64,000 nt of DNA, from contig NZ_JAERSD010000002.1 of the NCBI RefSeq assembly GCF_017912555.1, positions 80,392 to 144,391 on the forward strand, given 5' to 3'. The position numbers and the translations under genes are program-made. Below, piece by piece: positions 10,800 through 21,527 of this stretch. This stretch comes from Bacillus sp. REN3. GTDB lineage: Bacteria > Bacillota > Bacilli > Bacillales > Cytobacillaceae. The stretch's first letter is position 1. Every line of letters starts with the position of its first letter. The notes beneath the pieces were generated by a model. It saw only the letters and a list, made by a program, of their open reading frames with translations. It was not told where the DNA came from and made no database searches.

Positions 10800-10953
10800 G
10801 CTTCCTCCCCTTTAATGTAAATTTTTACAAAATATTCTGAATTATAAGTGGATAATCAGGCAATTCTCTTTTTTTCAAGAGCCAATCACATTCTAGAACA
10901 GATTTACCCTCCACAGTGTTGATAGAAACCTCAAATGCCGATATTTTTTATGT

Positions 10954-10982
10954 AAAAAAGAACCACCGCCAAGCAGTGGTTC
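10954..10982 (-). terminator. Terminator of the M20 amidohydrolase gene
   Basis: On the minus strand GAACCACTG / CGGTGGTTC followed by TTTTTT. It separates the amidohydrolase transcript from the nhaC operon. Confidence 0.85.
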
Positions 10983-11001
10983 CGATGGAGAGTTCTTTTC
11001 C

Positions 11002-12099
11002 CTACGCATTCAGGATGGTTTCCGCAAGGATTCTCGCGCCAAAATCAAGAGCGGAATAGTCGAACGTCATCTTAGGATGATGGAGGCCTGGAGCCAGATT
11101 CGCCCCAATCCCGATCATAGCCGCCTTTAATTCCGGTTTTTTTACCGTATAAAAATGAAAGTCATCGCTCCCTGAAGTAATGACCGGCTCAGCCAATGCT
11201 TCGATTCCTGCTGCCTTGAGGATCGCTTTCCTGGCGATTTCTTCCGCTTCGGGCGACACCTCTGCCCCAGGAGTGAAATCCACCCAATCCCAATATATAT
11301 CCACCCCAAAAAAGTTTTTCAAACCTTCGATTTTGGCATCCAGCTCGGAACGGATTTGTTCGAGGACTTCATTTTTCTGGGCACGGACATCAATGGCGAC
11401 CTCTGCCGTGCCAGGGATGATGTTCAAGTTCTCTCCGCCAGCCGCGATTCTTGTCAGCTTTGCTGAATGTGGTTCAAATGGGGATACATAGACTGACTTC
11501 ACAGCCTGATGCAAGGCAAAGGCAACATCGATCGCGTTCTTCCCCTGATGCGGCCTTGCCCCATGCGCATCGATTCCCGAAATCCTCCCGTTCAGGAATA
11601 TCCCGGCTCCATGGTGAATCGAAGGCGCTGCCTTCCCGAGCGGAAGCTCTTCCATTGGTCGAAGATGGACACCAAATAAGTGGGTAACATGATCGAGAAC
11701 CCCCCGTTCAACCATGGAAACCGCTCCATTCCCCTTTTCTTCAGCAGGCTGGAAAATAAAACGGACCTTCTTGTCAAGCTCCCTCCCCTGCAAATAAAGC
11801 ATTGCCCCAAGTACCATTGAGATATTGGCGTCATGGCCGCAGGAATGGTTGGCCTGCCACACCCCCTCCACTTCCTGCCAAAGGGCATCAAGATCCGCAC
11901 GGACAGCGATGACCTCACTACCCGTTCCCATCTCTGCCACAAGACCGGTCACATCGTTGAAGGTACGGTAACCTACATCAAGGCCATTGAGGATTTCCGC
12001 AATTTTATCCGTGGTCTTGAATTCCTTCCAGCTGACTTCAGGATGTTGATGAAAATGCCTGAACCACTCCATGATCTTTGTCTCGTAAGATTGCTCCAT
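11002..12099 (-). CDS. M20 family amidohydrolase / N-acyl amino acid deacylase
   Basis: 365 residues. Metal and catalytic motifs of peptidase M20 are present: AVRADLDAL, SCGHDANISM, QPAEEKGNG and GVHLRP, with the dimerisation insert GIDAHGARPHQGKNAIDVA. Such enzymes remove acyl groups from N-acyl amino acids or open small amides, using two metal ions. It lies directly upstream of, but is separated by a terminator from, the nhaC-racemase-GNAT operon, and may supply the deacylation step of that route. ATG at 12099 is chosen: GGAG lies 8 nt upstream, while the GTG three codons earlier overlaps it. Confidence 0.85.
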   Translation of the reverse strand: MEQSYETKIMEWFRHFHQHPEVSWKEFKTTDKIAEILNGLDVGYRTFNDVTGLVAEMGTGSEVIAVRADLDALWQEVEGVWQANHSCGHDANISMVLGAMLYLQGRELDKKVRFIFQPAEEKGNGAVSMVERGVLDHVTHLFGVHLRPMEELPLGKAAPSIHHGAGIFLNGRISGIDAHGARPHQGKNAIDVAFALHQAVKSVYVSPFEPHSAKLTRIAAGGENLNIIPGTAEVAIDVRAQKNEVLEQIRSELDAKIEGLKNFFGVDIYWDWVDFTPGAEVSPEAEEIARKAILKAAGIEALAEPVITSGSDDFHFYTVKKPELKAAMIGIGANLAPGLHHPKMTFDYSALDFGARILAETILNA

Positions 12100-12368
12100 T
12101 CCAGCCACTCCTGTCTTTATTGAAAGTATCCGGGCAAATCAAGCCGGAAATAGTGTATCCCTATTATACCCTTTCAGTCTTAAGCCTTATATCAAAATCT
12201 GTCTCTGGTTCATTATGAACCTTCCAAAAGAGGGATAAGATGGAAGCCAGGAACGGAACCAGGGGACAAAGACAGAATGAAGGTGTTGACTTTCTCCCTC
12301 ACGATGTGCCCTTGGTGGATAAAATTGGGGTTCTTGGATGCCGTTCACAATCATTTTTGGAGGTCGTT

Positions 12369-15300
12369 ATGAAATTATTGGACTTTATTGTCAAGCGAAA
12401 AATCCTGATCGGTTTGATGGTGGTACTAGTTTTATTGTTTGGAAGCTATGCGGTTTTCAAGCTTGACAGAGAGCTGCTGCCATCACTCAATATGGATGGC
12501 GCCTATGTTGAGATAAGCGCCGGGGAAATGCCTGCAGTTGAAGTAGAGCGGACCATCACTTCCCCTCTTGAGAAAAAACTCATCGGGATGGACGGTGTTG
12601 AGGACGTCGAGACAACCAGCAATATTGGCCGCAGTTCGTTCCAGATGACGTTTGAACGCGGTCGCGGAGATGACTTGTTCAAAGAAATTGAATCCATCGT
12701 AAATTCTGCAACTTCCGAGATGGCTGGAGTAGAGGAAGTGGTTTCCGGCCAGTACGGCACGAATCAAAGCTATGAATTTTTCATGGATATTTCTGGCAAG
12801 GATATGGCAGCAATGACGACTTTCGCCAAAGAAATCCTCGAACCCAGACTGGAAGAACTGCCAGAGGTCCGGGACGTCTCCCTATCCGGGATTCTGGAGC
12901 ATGAGATGGAAGTCGCGCTTAACAGGGAGGAATTGTCGAAAAGGAATCTGGATACATCACAAGTGATCGCTGCCATCCAGCAGGCAAATGAGGAAGCGAC
13001 TCTAGGACAGCTGGCAAAAGAAGCGGATTCTCCGTCCTTAAGATGGAAGACGAAGCTGACATCGGTCGAAAATGTTAAGGACATTGCGATTCCATCCCAG
13101 TCCGGGTTCATTAAGCTGGAAGACATCGCTGAGGTTTCGCTCAAGCCTGTAGAGAACTCTTCTTTCGTTTGGAAAAACGGGACGAAGGATTTCATCTTTG
13201 TCCAGGCTGGACGGGTATCCGATGCCACTCAAATCGAGATGGCCGAAGCCATCAGGGCTGAAATCGAAAAGATTCGCGACGAGGGTCTGATCGATGGGTT
13301 CGAATTGAATGAAATCGTAGCCCAGGCAGATTATGTAAAAGAATCAATCGATGGTGTCACAAGCAATATCCTCGTCGGCAGCGCGATTGCGGTCGTCATC
13401 TTGCTGCTTTTCCTCAGGAATGTCAGGGCAACGGCCATCGTTGTATTATCGATTCCAACCTCAGTATTGCTGACCTTCGCCGCGATGTGGATATTCGGCT
13501 ACAGCTTCAATATGCTGACCCTGATTGGACTTGGTCTTGGGATCGGCATGATGGTCGATTCCTCCATTGTCATACTGGAATCGATATACCGGAAGAAAGA
13601 GCTTGGATTCTCGAAATTCGCTGCTGTGATCGAAGGAACAAAAGAGGTAGCGACTGCTGTCATGGCCTCAATGCTGACAACGATTGTCGTATTCCTGCCG
13701 ATAGGTTTGCTTGGCGGTGAAACGGGACAGTTCATGATCATCCTGTCCGCAGTTGTTGCCATCACTTTGATCAGCTCCGTCCTTGTATCGTTCACGGTGA
13801 TCCCTTCGTTGTCAGAGAAATTTTTAAAACTTAAGAACAAGAAGAAGGCGTTAAAGGAAGGCGTGCTGCTGCGCAGCTATAAACGTCTCGTCTCCTGGAC
13901 AATCAAGAAGAAGCGGAACAGCCTTGCAGTCATCGGATTGTTTTTCCTGATGTTCGCTGGTTCCCTGCTGCTCGTTGCCAAAATTCCCATGACCATCATG
14001 CCCGATATGCTGAACCGTTACTCCGAAATCATGGTGGACATCGAGCCAGGGCTGACAATAGAGGATAAAGAAGAACTCGCTGCTGAAATCAATAAAGCTT
14101 TGGATGATGTTACAGATGTCAAAACGAATTACATCATGGATCAGGGCACGATGATGTATACAATTATCAACATGACGAAAGGCGACGACATCACCACCGG
14201 TCAAAAGGAAGTGAATGAAGCGATTCTTAGATCGCTGCGCAGCCTTGAGGGAAGACTGCCTGTCAAAGGGGCATCAGCCGCGATGTCTGGCGGTTCAGGC
14301 TATCCCGTCCAGGTCCATATCTCCGGTGAAAGCTTTAGCGAACTGCAATCGATTGCGGATGGTTTTATAAAAGACATGAAGGCAATCGATGGAATTGTGG
14401 CTGTCGAAAACTCCATCGATCGCACTTCTATCGAGCAGGTTGTTGAATTGAAAGAAAGGGAAATCGAAAAAGCTGGCCTGACCCAGCCGCAAATCAAACA
14501 AAATATGGAACAGGCATTTTTACAAATGCCACTTGGGGAAGTAAAAATGGACGAAGAAAATATCCCTTTGACGATCAGCTGGGATAAGACAACAGCTACC
14601 AAGTCCGAACTTCTGGATCTTATGGTCCCAACACCGACAGGGGAAAAGAAGCTTGGTTCGTTCATCACCTTGAAGAATGAAGAAAACCCCAACTTGATCA
14701 CTCATAAAGATGGCAAGCGCTATATATCGATTTCTGCGGATATTGAGGGAAGGGATCTTGGGGCCATCAACCGGGATGTCCAGAGATTGATGGATGGCTA
14801 CCCTGTTCCGGCGGGTTACAGCATTTCGCCGGCAGGTGACCTTGAAAAGCAGCAGGAAATGATCCAGGAGATGATCTTGATCCTGGCTATCTCGATTTTC
14901 CTTGTCTATCTGGTAATGGCTGTCCAATTCAACCACCTCGGGCACCCCCTGATTGTCATGTCCGTCATCCCCATGACTATTGTCGGCGTCATTCTCGGTT
15001 TGTTCCTGACGCAACGGGAATTGAGCATCATGTCAGGAATGGGCATCATCATGCTGATTGGGATTGTGTTGAATAACGCGATTTTGCTGATTGACCGGAC
15101 GAACCAGCTTCGCAAGGAAGGTTGCACCGTCCAGGAAGCGCTTGTTGAGGCAGGAAAAAACCGGATCCGTCCGATTATGATGACTACCTTGACAACGGTT
15201 GGCGGCATGCTGCCGCTGGCGCTGGCATCAGGAAGCTCCGGGAATTACCAGGCGCCAATGGCAACCGTCATCATCGCCGGGCTGAGCTTCGCCACCCTGA

Positions 15301-15428
15301 TTACTTTGCTGCTGATCCCGGCTGTATATCGAGTCTTTACTCGAGGAACAGTCAAACCCAGATTGGTTCAAAATGAGTCTAAAACAGATCACACTGATGC
15401 TTCTCCCGCAGCAGAAACAACCAATTGA
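12369..15428 (+). CDS. RND family efflux transporter (SwrC/AcrB-like)
   Basis: 1019 residues with the RND arrangement: one N-terminal membrane helix (KRKILIGLMVVLVLLF), a large external loop, six helices, a second external loop and five more helices. Helix 4 carries the proton-relay acid in GLGIGMMVDSSIVILE. It resembles B. subtilis SwrC (YerP), which exports surfactin and related amphiphiles; drug export is possible. No membrane-fusion or outer-membrane partner is nearby, as usual in Firmicutes. The start is the ATG after GGAGGTCGTT; the frame extends 43 codons upstream without a ribosome site. Confidence 0.88.
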   Translation: MKLLDFIVKRKILIGLMVVLVLLFGSYAVFKLDRELLPSLNMDGAYVEISAGEMPAVEVERTITSPLEKKLIGMDGVEDVETTSNIGRSSFQMTFERGRGDDLFKEIESIVNSATSEMAGVEEVVSGQYGTNQSYEFFMDISGKDMAAMTTFAKEILEPRLEELPEVRDVSLSGILEHEMEVALNREELSKRNLDTSQVIAAIQQANEEATLGQLAKEADSPSLRWKTKLTSVENVKDIAIPSQSGFIKLEDIAEVSLKPVENSSFVWKNGTKDFIFVQAGRVSDATQIEMAEAIRAEIEKIRDEGLIDGFELNEIVAQADYVKESIDGVTSNILVGSAIAVVILLLFLRNVRATAIVVLSIPTSVLLTFAAMWIFGYSFNMLTLIGLGLGIGMMVDSSIVILESIYRKKELGFSKFAAVIEGTKEVATAVMASMLTTIVVFLPIGLLGGETGQFMIILSAVVAITLISSVLVSFTVIPSLSEKFLKLKNKKKALKEGVLLRSYKRLVSWTIKKKRNSLAVIGLFFLMFAGSLLLVAKIPMTIMPDMLNRYSEIMVDIEPGLTIEDKEELAAEINKALDDVTDVKTNYIMDQGTMMYTIINMTKGDDITTGQKEVNEAILRSLRSLEGRLPVKGASAAMSGGSGYPVQVHISGESFSELQSIADGFIKDMKAIDGIVAVENSIDRTSIEQVVELKEREIEKAGLTQPQIKQNMEQAFLQMPLGEVKMDEENIPLTISWDKTTATKSELLDLMVPTPTGEKKLGSFITLKNEENPNLITHKDGKRYISISADIEGRDLGAINRDVQRLMDGYPVPAGYSISPAGDLEKQQEMIQEMILILAISIFLVYLVMAVQFNHLGHPLIVMSVIPMTIVGVILGLFLTQRELSIMSGMGIIMLIGIVLNNAILLIDRTNQLRKEGCTVQEALVEAGKNRIRPIMMTTLTTVGGMLPLALASGSSGNYQAPMATVIIAGLSFATLITLLLIPAVYRVFTRGTVKPRLVQNESKTDHTDASPAAETTN

Positions 15429-15502
15429 TGATAAGATTACGCTTTGCCTATGGACACAATCTTTCATTCCATTTTGGATGAACACGAAAAGTTCCCCACA
15501 AT

Positions 15503-15544
15503 AAAAAAGCCTGGCATCGATTCACTCGATGTCAGGCTTTTACA
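15503..15544. terminator. Bidirectional terminator after the RND gene
   Basis: AAAAAAGCCTGGCATCGA / CGATGTCAGGCTTTT with a short loop, a long near-perfect stem with A and T tails. Confidence 0.85.
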
Positions 15545-15659
15545 TTGCAAGGCTCCTCCAGCTTTTACGTTTGAATAAAAACCAGGACACATAGGATGGA
15601 TCAGGATGTTCTCGCAGAGAATGATCATCTTGCAAACTGATTATTTCAGCACCTGCTTC

Positions 15660-15983
15660 CTAATTTCTTGGTGCCCATAGCATGATAGTGACCCCAACAA
15701 CGCAAATCGCGGCGCCGAGCCAGTCGTATAAGTCGGGGGTTTTCCTGTCAATTCCCCACCCCCATAGGACAGATAGGACGATGAAGACTCCGCCATAGGC
15801 AGCGTACACCCTCCCAAAAGCAGGAAAGTGCTGGAATGTTGGGAGGATTCCATAAAGAACCAGAATACCGCTGCCTATGATGCCATACCAAGAGGGCTTG
15901 CCTTCACGCAGCCAAAGCCAGACAAGATAGCCACCGCCAATTTCAGCCAGGCCGGCAGCTATGAATAAAAAGATTGCGAACAT
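15660..15983 (-). CDS. UPF0060 membrane protein (YfjF/YnfA family)
   Basis: 107 residues with four membrane segments, matching the UPF0060 family in length and in motifs [36 protein letters not shown] and [16 protein letters not shown]. The fold resembles small multidrug-resistance or EamA-like transporters, but the function is not established. Start after AAGGAGAATGGT. Single gene. Confidence 0.88.
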   Translation of the reverse strand: MFAIFLFIAAGLAEIGGGYLVWLWLREGKPSWYGIIGSGILVLYGILPTFQHFPAFGRVYAAYGGVFIVLSVLWGWGIDRKTPDLYDWLGAAICVVGVTIMLWAPRN

Positions 15984-16146
15984 ACCATTCTCCTTATGAT
16001 TCTTTATCCACTAGACATGGACGAAAATTTCCCGGCATCAACAGTAAGGCATAGCCGTCTTTGTTATGGTATTTCCCATTTCGCATTCCCTGCCGTTTTT
16101 GCCTGCTATGCAGGAGAATAGGACACCCTTATGGACAGTTGCTCCC

Positions 16147-16803
16147 TTATTCACCGATCCGCTGTATTTGTTCCGAGGGATAGATGGCTAGTCCAGTGTT
16201 GTGTTGCTGAGCGACCCGATACATTGCGGATGCCACCGTTTTGCCTTCGATTGCTCTATATTTTTCCATCGGTCCTTTGAACGGCAGCCTGGTGAAAATC
16301 GCTGCGGCCGCCTGCTCGCCGAACCTGGATTCCTTTCGTTCACCAAGCAGGAGGGATGGTCGAAAAATCGAGGTCGAATCGAATGGAACCTCTTTGATTT
16401 CCTTCTCTAGCCTCCCTTTCATTTTCGGATAAAATAATCGCGAATCAGGATTGGCATTCATCGAACTGACAATTAAAAATTGCCGGGCTCCTCCCGAAAT
16501 TGCCAGTTTCGCAATCGTTACTGGGTAATCAACATCAATCTTCCACATCGCTTCCTTCGTTTTCGCTTTCTTGATTGTCGTGCCAAGGCAGCAGTATACA
16601 TCATCGACAGCAAAAATCTCCCTATTTTCCTCTAGCCTGTCAAAATCCACGATTTTTTCCACAAGCTTTGGATGCTGTACCTCCAGCGGCCTCCTGACAA
16701 TCGCGACCACTCTCTCGTATTCCTCCCCATCCAGAAGCAGATGGAGCAATCCATTTCCAATCAATCCAGTCGAACCGGCAATCAGCGCAGATTTTCCCGT
16801 CAA
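16147..16803 (-). CDS. NAD(P)-binding atypical SDR oxidoreductase
   Basis: 218 residues with an N-terminal Rossmann motif ALIAGSTGLIGNGLLHLLL, then DDVYCCLGTTIKKA and FLIVSSMNANP, the layout of atypical short-chain dehydrogenases related to HTATIP2/YwqM-type proteins. The usual SDR catalytic YxxxK is replaced by FYPKMKGRLEKE, common in this subgroup. Substrate unknown. The start is TTG, preceded by AGGAGGGCTCTTGC. Monocistronic, although the next gene upstream is on the same strand. Confidence 0.78.
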   Translation of the reverse strand: MTGKSALIAGSTGLIGNGLLHLLLDGEEYERVVAIVRRPLEVQHPKLVEKIVDFDRLEENREIFAVDDVYCCLGTTIKKAKTKEAMWKIDVDYPVTIAKLAISGGARQFLIVSSMNANPDSRLFYPKMKGRLEKEIKEVPFDSTSIFRPSLLLGERKESRFGEQAAAAIFTRLPFKGPMEKYRAIEGKTVASAMYRVAQQHNTGLAIYPSEQIQRIGE

Positions 16804-16914
16804 GCAAGAGCCCTCCTAAAAAAACATATAATTCATTATTCCATAAAAAGCCGGAGTATAAAAGAAAGTGCCTCCCCTGCTTGCTATAAAACGGCAAGGC
16901 GGCACCATCCACAT

Positions 16915-18522
16915 TCATGCTTCCTTTTTCTGCTGTGTCCTCCTTGCCGCAATGATCAGGTCCTCAACAGGCGACACCTTGCCCAATTCGTCTTTGTGGA
17001 CAATGTGCTTCCGTTCGAATTGAGTCGGACTGTCCAGTCCGGCTGCCGCGGCCAGGTTGAAAAGCCCTTCCCTCAATGAAATGATGTAGTTGCATACACG
17101 ATAGCATTTTTCATCAACGATCAGTCCATCCTGCAGTTTTTTATCCGTCGTTGCTACACCTGCCGGGCACCTGTTCGTATGGCAAACCTGGGCCATGATG
17201 CAGCCGACGCTGATCATCATCCCGCGCGCGATATTCACCAAGTCCGCTCCCATTGCCAGGGTGATTGCGATTTTATCCGGCGTGATCAACTTCCCGGAAG
17301 CAATCAGCTTGACCCTGTCCCGGATGCCATAATGCCGCAGCATTTCATCAACAACGGGCAAGGCGGAATGGATTGGCAAGCCGACTGTATCAGCCAGCTC
17401 CTGATAAGTCGCTCCCGTTCCGCCTTCTCCGCCATCGACTGTAATGAAATCGGGCCCTTTCCCGCTCTCCTTCATATAGGAAATCATCTTCTCAAGGGCA
17501 TCCATGTCGCCAACAACGATCTTGATGCCGACAGGCTTGCCGCCGACCTGCCGCAACTCCTCAATGAATTCGAACATCGTCGGAGCATCGCTGAATTCAT
17601 AGAATCTATTGGGACTGTTGATCGTCTTCCCGACTTCCACAAGCCGGATTTTCGCGATTTCCTCTGTTACCTTCTCACCTTCAACATGGCCGCCGCGCGT
17701 CTTCGCACCTTGCGCAAGCTTGAGTTCGAACGCTTTTACCTGTGGCATTTCGCTCTTGCGCTTGAATTCCTCCCAGGAAAACTCGCCGTTTGGTTTCCTG
17801 ACACCGAATAGATCGGGACCGATCTGCATGATGATATCGGGGTTTCCAGCGAGATGATGTTCCGAAAGGCCGCCCTCGCCTGAATTCATCCATGTTCCTC
17901 CAGCAAGTCCCAGCCCCTTAGAAAGGGCCTGGATCGCCCTTTCTCCAAGCGCTCCATAGCTCATCGCCGATTGTCCAACCTGGCCCTTCACCCTGAAAGG
18001 CTCACGGCACGTCCTGTCCCCAATGACAACGGCATCCTCATCCCGCAAATAGTACGGATCGACAAGCTTTTCCTCACTGTGTTCTTTTCTGGCAAACAGA
18101 TTCTCGCCATCAACCTTGTAAACTCTTGTTTTGATTTTCTTCGCATTATCGACCTTCATCTCATCAGTCAGCTTAGGAAAAAGCGTATTGCGGATGTAGA
18201 AGCCTTCCGCGTCAAAATTGCGGAGCGATCCGAAACCTATCAGCCTTTCCTTGTATTTCCCTGCCTTGACGATATCCTGGTATTCCTTCCTTGAAAACGG
18301 CTTCCCTTCATTATCATTATTGAATAAGTATTGCCTCAGTTCTGGCCCGATATGTTCTGTGAAATAGCGGACCTTCCCGATGACCGGGAAGTTTCGGAGG
18401 ATCGAATGCTGCTTCTGGCGGTCATCTTTGATATATAGGTAGATAAACAGAAAGAGCGGAATAACGATCATCAACACAATAAAAGCAAATAGCCCAATTA
18501 CCAGATAATCCGTCAGACCCAT
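16915..18522 (-). CDS. FMN-binding glutamate synthase-domain protein (YerD-like)
   Basis: 535 residues: an N-terminal membrane anchor (residues about 5-30, VIGLFAFIVLMIVIPLFLF) followed by the FMN-binding barrel of glutamate synthase. Visible motifs are VDGGEGGTGATYQE and GADLVNIARGMM, and the Fe-S cysteines CIMAQVCHTNRCPAG. It lacks the amidotransferase domain, so it is not a complete glutamate synthase; B. subtilis YerD is the matching protein and its reaction is not settled. ATG at 18522 follows AAAGGAG; the apparent earlier start is a TTG. The SDR gene upstream ends 14 nt away, so the two are co-transcribed. Confidence 0.88.
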   Translation of the reverse strand: MGLTDYLVIGLFAFIVLMIVIPLFLFIYLYIKDDRQKQHSILRNFPVIGKVRYFTEHIGPELRQYLFNNDNEGKPFSRKEYQDIVKAGKYKERLIGFGSLRNFDAEGFYIRNTLFPKLTDEMKVDNAKKIKTRVYKVDGENLFARKEHSEEKLVDPYYLRDEDAVVIGDRTCREPFRVKGQVGQSAMSYGALGERAIQALSKGLGLAGGTWMNSGEGGLSEHHLAGNPDIIMQIGPDLFGVRKPNGEFSWEEFKRKSEMPQVKAFELKLAQGAKTRGGHVEGEKVTEEIAKIRLVEVGKTINSPNRFYEFSDAPTMFEFIEELRQVGGKPVGIKIVVGDMDALEKMISYMKESGKGPDFITVDGGEGGTGATYQELADTVGLPIHSALPVVDEMLRHYGIRDRVKLIASGKLITPDKIAITLAMGADLVNIARGMMISVGCIMAQVCHTNRCPAGVATTDKKLQDGLIVDEKCYRVCNYIISLREGLFNLAAAAGLDSPTQFERKHIVHKDELGKVSPVEDLIIAARRTQQKKEA

Positions 18523-18536
18523 TGGCAAGCTCCTTT

Positions 18537-19166
18537 CTACAATGAAGCCAGCGCTTCTTGGATCGGTCTGTCCCCAGAAGCGACTTCGAATGTTTTATTA
18601 AAGGTATTTTCTGTGTTAAGCACCTCTGCAAGCACCTCTGCCAAATCCTCGCGGGAGATTTCGAGTCCCTTGGCGCCAATCGTTTCAGCAGCGGTTATTT
18701 TCCCATCTCCTGGCTGATCGTTCAAGGCGCCAGGCTGGACAACTGTATAGTTCAGCCTCTCATGCCGCAAGAATTCATCCGGCATTTCCTTGGCACCGAT
18801 TTCACGGCTCTCATCGCCAACAGCTTCATCGGCTTTGATGGCACTCATCAACACAAAGCGGCGGACTCCCTGCCGCTCTGCTTCCTTCACCGTTTCCATC
18901 ACCGATTCATGGTCGACAAGCACCGTTTTCCCCGTTTGGGCTTTCGGATTGATGCCTGTAAGGAAAATCACTGCTTCATACCCTTTGAATATTGAATCCA
19001 GACTGCTTTGTCCATAGACGGCTGTTTCGGAGGCGCCCCGGTCCCTCAGAGCTACTTGCTGGTTCTCCTTGCCCACGACGGCGCATGAATGATGCCCTTT
19101 TGCCTGCAATTTTTCCACTAAAAACCCGCCAACCGAGCTATGAGCGCCAAAGACCACTACTTTCAT
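18537..19166 (-). CDS. NAD(P)-binding SDR protein (YhfK-like)
   Basis: 209 residues, Rossmann start MKVVVFGAHSSVGGFLVEKL and NAD(P)H-binding-family features: AVIFLTGINP, RRFVLMSAIKADEA and LNYTVVQPGALND. It resembles B. subtilis YhfK, which is part of the general stress response; substrate unknown. It lies immediately upstream of the YerD-like gene, 14 nt apart, suggesting one transcript. The start follows GGGAGGAGGAATTCC. Confidence 0.8.
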   Translation of the reverse strand: MKVVVFGAHSSVGGFLVEKLQAKGHHSCAVVGKENQQVALRDRGASETAVYGQSSLDSIFKGYEAVIFLTGINPKAQTGKTVLVDHESVMETVKEAERQGVRRFVLMSAIKADEAVGDESREIGAKEMPDEFLRHERLNYTVVQPGALNDQPGDGKITAAETIGAKGLEISREDLAEVLAEVLNTENTFNKTFEVASGDRPIQEALASL

Positions 19167-19274
19167 GGAATTCCTCCTCCCGCCGGAACGGTTATTTTTT
19201 AAAAGGGAACCAGAGGAATCTCCGTTTCCCTAGTAATGATTCTTACATGCTTCCTGTTTGGCTTTTTCCGGTTG

Positions 19275-21350
19275 TTACATCTCCCTGTCCCAATGGCGAT
19301 GCTCGATGACCGCATCAATGAATGTCTGGCTTGTCCCCTGGATTTGATTGGTATCCTCGGCCATCACCAGTCCTGGACTTCCAGCCTTTATTCCGGCAGC
19401 GGCCAGCAATTCCGAAGCTTCGATTCCTCCTCCTACAGCTTTAAAATGGCTGAAGGCCTCATCGACGAAATAAACAGCTTCCTTCTTCTGCATTAAGCTG
19501 TCAACACTTTGCTGTCCCCCAGCCACATAGACTGCGTCATACAGGACTGAACTGCTAGTCAGGAGGGTGTGGTCCACTTCAAGCTCCTTGCCGCCGTCCC
19601 CTTTGATCTTCCCAAGCTTCTTGCTGATGATTTCAGCTGTCATTCCGCTTTTTTTCAGCATCTCGATCAGGCCGGAAACTTCCCCTGAGTTAAAGCCATC
19701 ATCAGCAAGGATGGCCACCTTCCTTGTATCCGGCAGTTTCACTGTATTCTCCTGGCTTAAGGCTGGCGATCTAAGGCTGTAATCCTTCGGTTTCACATTG
19801 GCAGGCGGCTTTGCCCCTACGTTTCTTGCCACCTTCTCAGCAAGTGTCGCATCAATATTGCCTAATACATCAACAACCTGCTGGCGGACATCCTTGCTCA
19901 TCACTTTTCCAATTTCAAAGCTGAAGGCGTCAATAATATGCTTTTTTTCAACCTCACTCATACTGTTCCAGAATAAAACGGCCTGGGAATAGTGATCCTT
20001 GAAGCTGTCACTTCGCTGACGGACCTTCCTTCCTTCCACCTTTTCCTGATAGTGGGCATAACCGCCCTCATTTCCGGGAACCGGGTGTGGATCATTCCCT
20101 TGAAGAGAGTTTTTATGATAAGATACCTGGCCGCGGTCGATTGTCATTCGATGCATGCCGTCACGCTGATTATTGTGGAACGGGCATACCGGGCGATTGA
20201 TCGGGATTTCGTGGAAATTTGGCCCTCCAAGACGGCTTAGCTGCGTATCCGTATAGGAAAACAGGCGACCTTGCAACAGCGGGTCATTGGAAAAATCGAT
20301 CCCTGGTACGACATGGCCCGGATGGAAGGCGACCTGCTCTGTTTCAGCGAAGAAATTCGACACGTTCTGATTCAGTGTCATTTTCCCGAAAATCTTGACT
20401 GGAACCAGTTCCTCAGGCCAGATTTTCGTAGGGTCTAAAATATCAAAATCAAATTTGAATTCATCTTCTTCATCGATCATCTGGACACCAAGCTCGAATT
20501 CCGGGTAATTTCCCATCTCGATTGCTTCATATAGATCTCTCCTGTGGAAGTCAGGGTCCTTGCCAGCAAGCTTTTGCGCCTCATCCCAAACGAGCGAGTG
20601 GACACCAAGCACTGGTTTCCAATGGAACTTCACAAAGCGGGCTTTCCCCTGCTCATTCACAAAACGGAATGTATGGACCCCGAATCCTTCCATCATCCTG
20701 AAGCTGCGGGGAATCGCCCTGTCGGACATCGCCCACATGACCATATGGGCGGATTCCGTATTGTTTGCGACAAAATCCCAGAACGTATCATGGGCAGTGG
20801 ACGCCTGGGGAATTTCATTATGAGGCTCAGGCTTGAATGAATGGACCAAATCAGGGAATTTGATTGCATCCTGAATGAAGAAGACAGGAATATTATTGCC
20901 GACCAGGTCATAATTGCCTTCTTCCGTATAAAATTTCGTCGCAAAGCCGCGGACATCCCGGACCGTGTCCCCCGATCCCCGCGAGCCCGCAACGGTTGAA
21001 AAACGGACAAAGACAGGTGTTTTTTTGCCAGGGTCCTGCAGGAATTCCGCTTTCGTGTACTCTGCCATCGACTCATATACCTGGAAATAGCCATGGGCCG
21101 CGTACCCCCTTGCATGGACAATCCGCTCTGGAATACGCTCATGGTCAAAATGGGTCATTTTCTCCCTGAAATGGAAGTCCTCCATCAATGTCGGGCCGCG
21201 TACCCCAGCTTTCAAGGAATGCTCATCCTCTGAAATCCGGACACCCTGATTCGTTGTCATCTCTTTTCCTTTATGGTCGGATCTGAATTGATCAAGCTGC
21301 TGATCCTTCGAATTTCTATTCACCGGCTGATTCATTTTGTCGTCTTTCAT
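19275..21350 (-). CDS. katE: Large-subunit catalase (HPII/KatE type)
   Basis: 691 residues, the long clade-2 catalase form. The active-site histidine is H79 in [14 protein letters not shown], and the heme-ligand tyrosine lies in [17 protein letters not shown]. After the catalase core the last 150 or so residues form a DJ-1/PfpI-like domain ([22 protein letters not shown]), typical of HPII enzymes. It breaks hydrogen peroxide to water and oxygen. In B. subtilis KatE is a SigB general-stress gene; I looked for GTTTAA-GGGTAT upstream and found no convincing match. The start follows GGAGGATTGTATC. Confidence 0.95.
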   Translation of the reverse strand: MKDDKMNQPVNRNSKDQQLDQFRSDHKGKEMTTNQGVRISEDEHSLKAGVRGPTLMEDFHFREKMTHFDHERIPERIVHARGYAAHGYFQVYESMAEYTKAEFLQDPGKKTPVFVRFSTVAGSRGSGDTVRDVRGFATKFYTEEGNYDLVGNNIPVFFIQDAIKFPDLVHSFKPEPHNEIPQASTAHDTFWDFVANNTESAHMVMWAMSDRAIPRSFRMMEGFGVHTFRFVNEQGKARFVKFHWKPVLGVHSLVWDEAQKLAGKDPDFHRRDLYEAIEMGNYPEFELGVQMIDEEDEFKFDFDILDPTKIWPEELVPVKIFGKMTLNQNVSNFFAETEQVAFHPGHVVPGIDFSNDPLLQGRLFSYTDTQLSRLGGPNFHEIPINRPVCPFHNNQRDGMHRMTIDRGQVSYHKNSLQGNDPHPVPGNEGGYAHYQEKVEGRKVRQRSDSFKDHYSQAVLFWNSMSEVEKKHIIDAFSFEIGKVMSKDVRQQVVDVLGNIDATLAEKVARNVGAKPPANVKPKDYSLRSPALSQENTVKLPDTRKVAILADDGFNSGEVSGLIEMLKKSGMTAEIISKKLGKIKGDGGKELEVDHTLLTSSSVLYDAVYVAGGQQSVDSLMQKKEAVYFVDEAFSHFKAVGGGIEASELLAAAGIKAGSPGLVMAEDTNQIQGTSQTFIDAVIEHRHWDREM

Positions 21351-21527
21351 GATACAATCCTCCCGCTCATCGTTTTGGGAGCATGCAAGATAAGGCTTAT
21401 GTATGTTCTTGCAGACAGGTTGCTTCTTTTCTCAAAGGAGTACAATCACACACTTAACGGCATGCCCCTTAGTTGGACCTTTACCACGAGGCCCAGCCCG
21501 CTAAACGGCTGGCAGCGGGCTGTGTTC

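Noticed and set aside
12240-12368. Upstream extension of the RND transporter frame
   Set aside because: A frame is open for 43 codons but the only strong ribosome site (GGAGG) is right before the ATG at 12369, where the family normally starts.
21351-21527. SigB promoter for katE
   Set aside because: Searched on the minus strand for GTTTAA and GGGTAT with 12-15 nt spacing; no acceptable pair.
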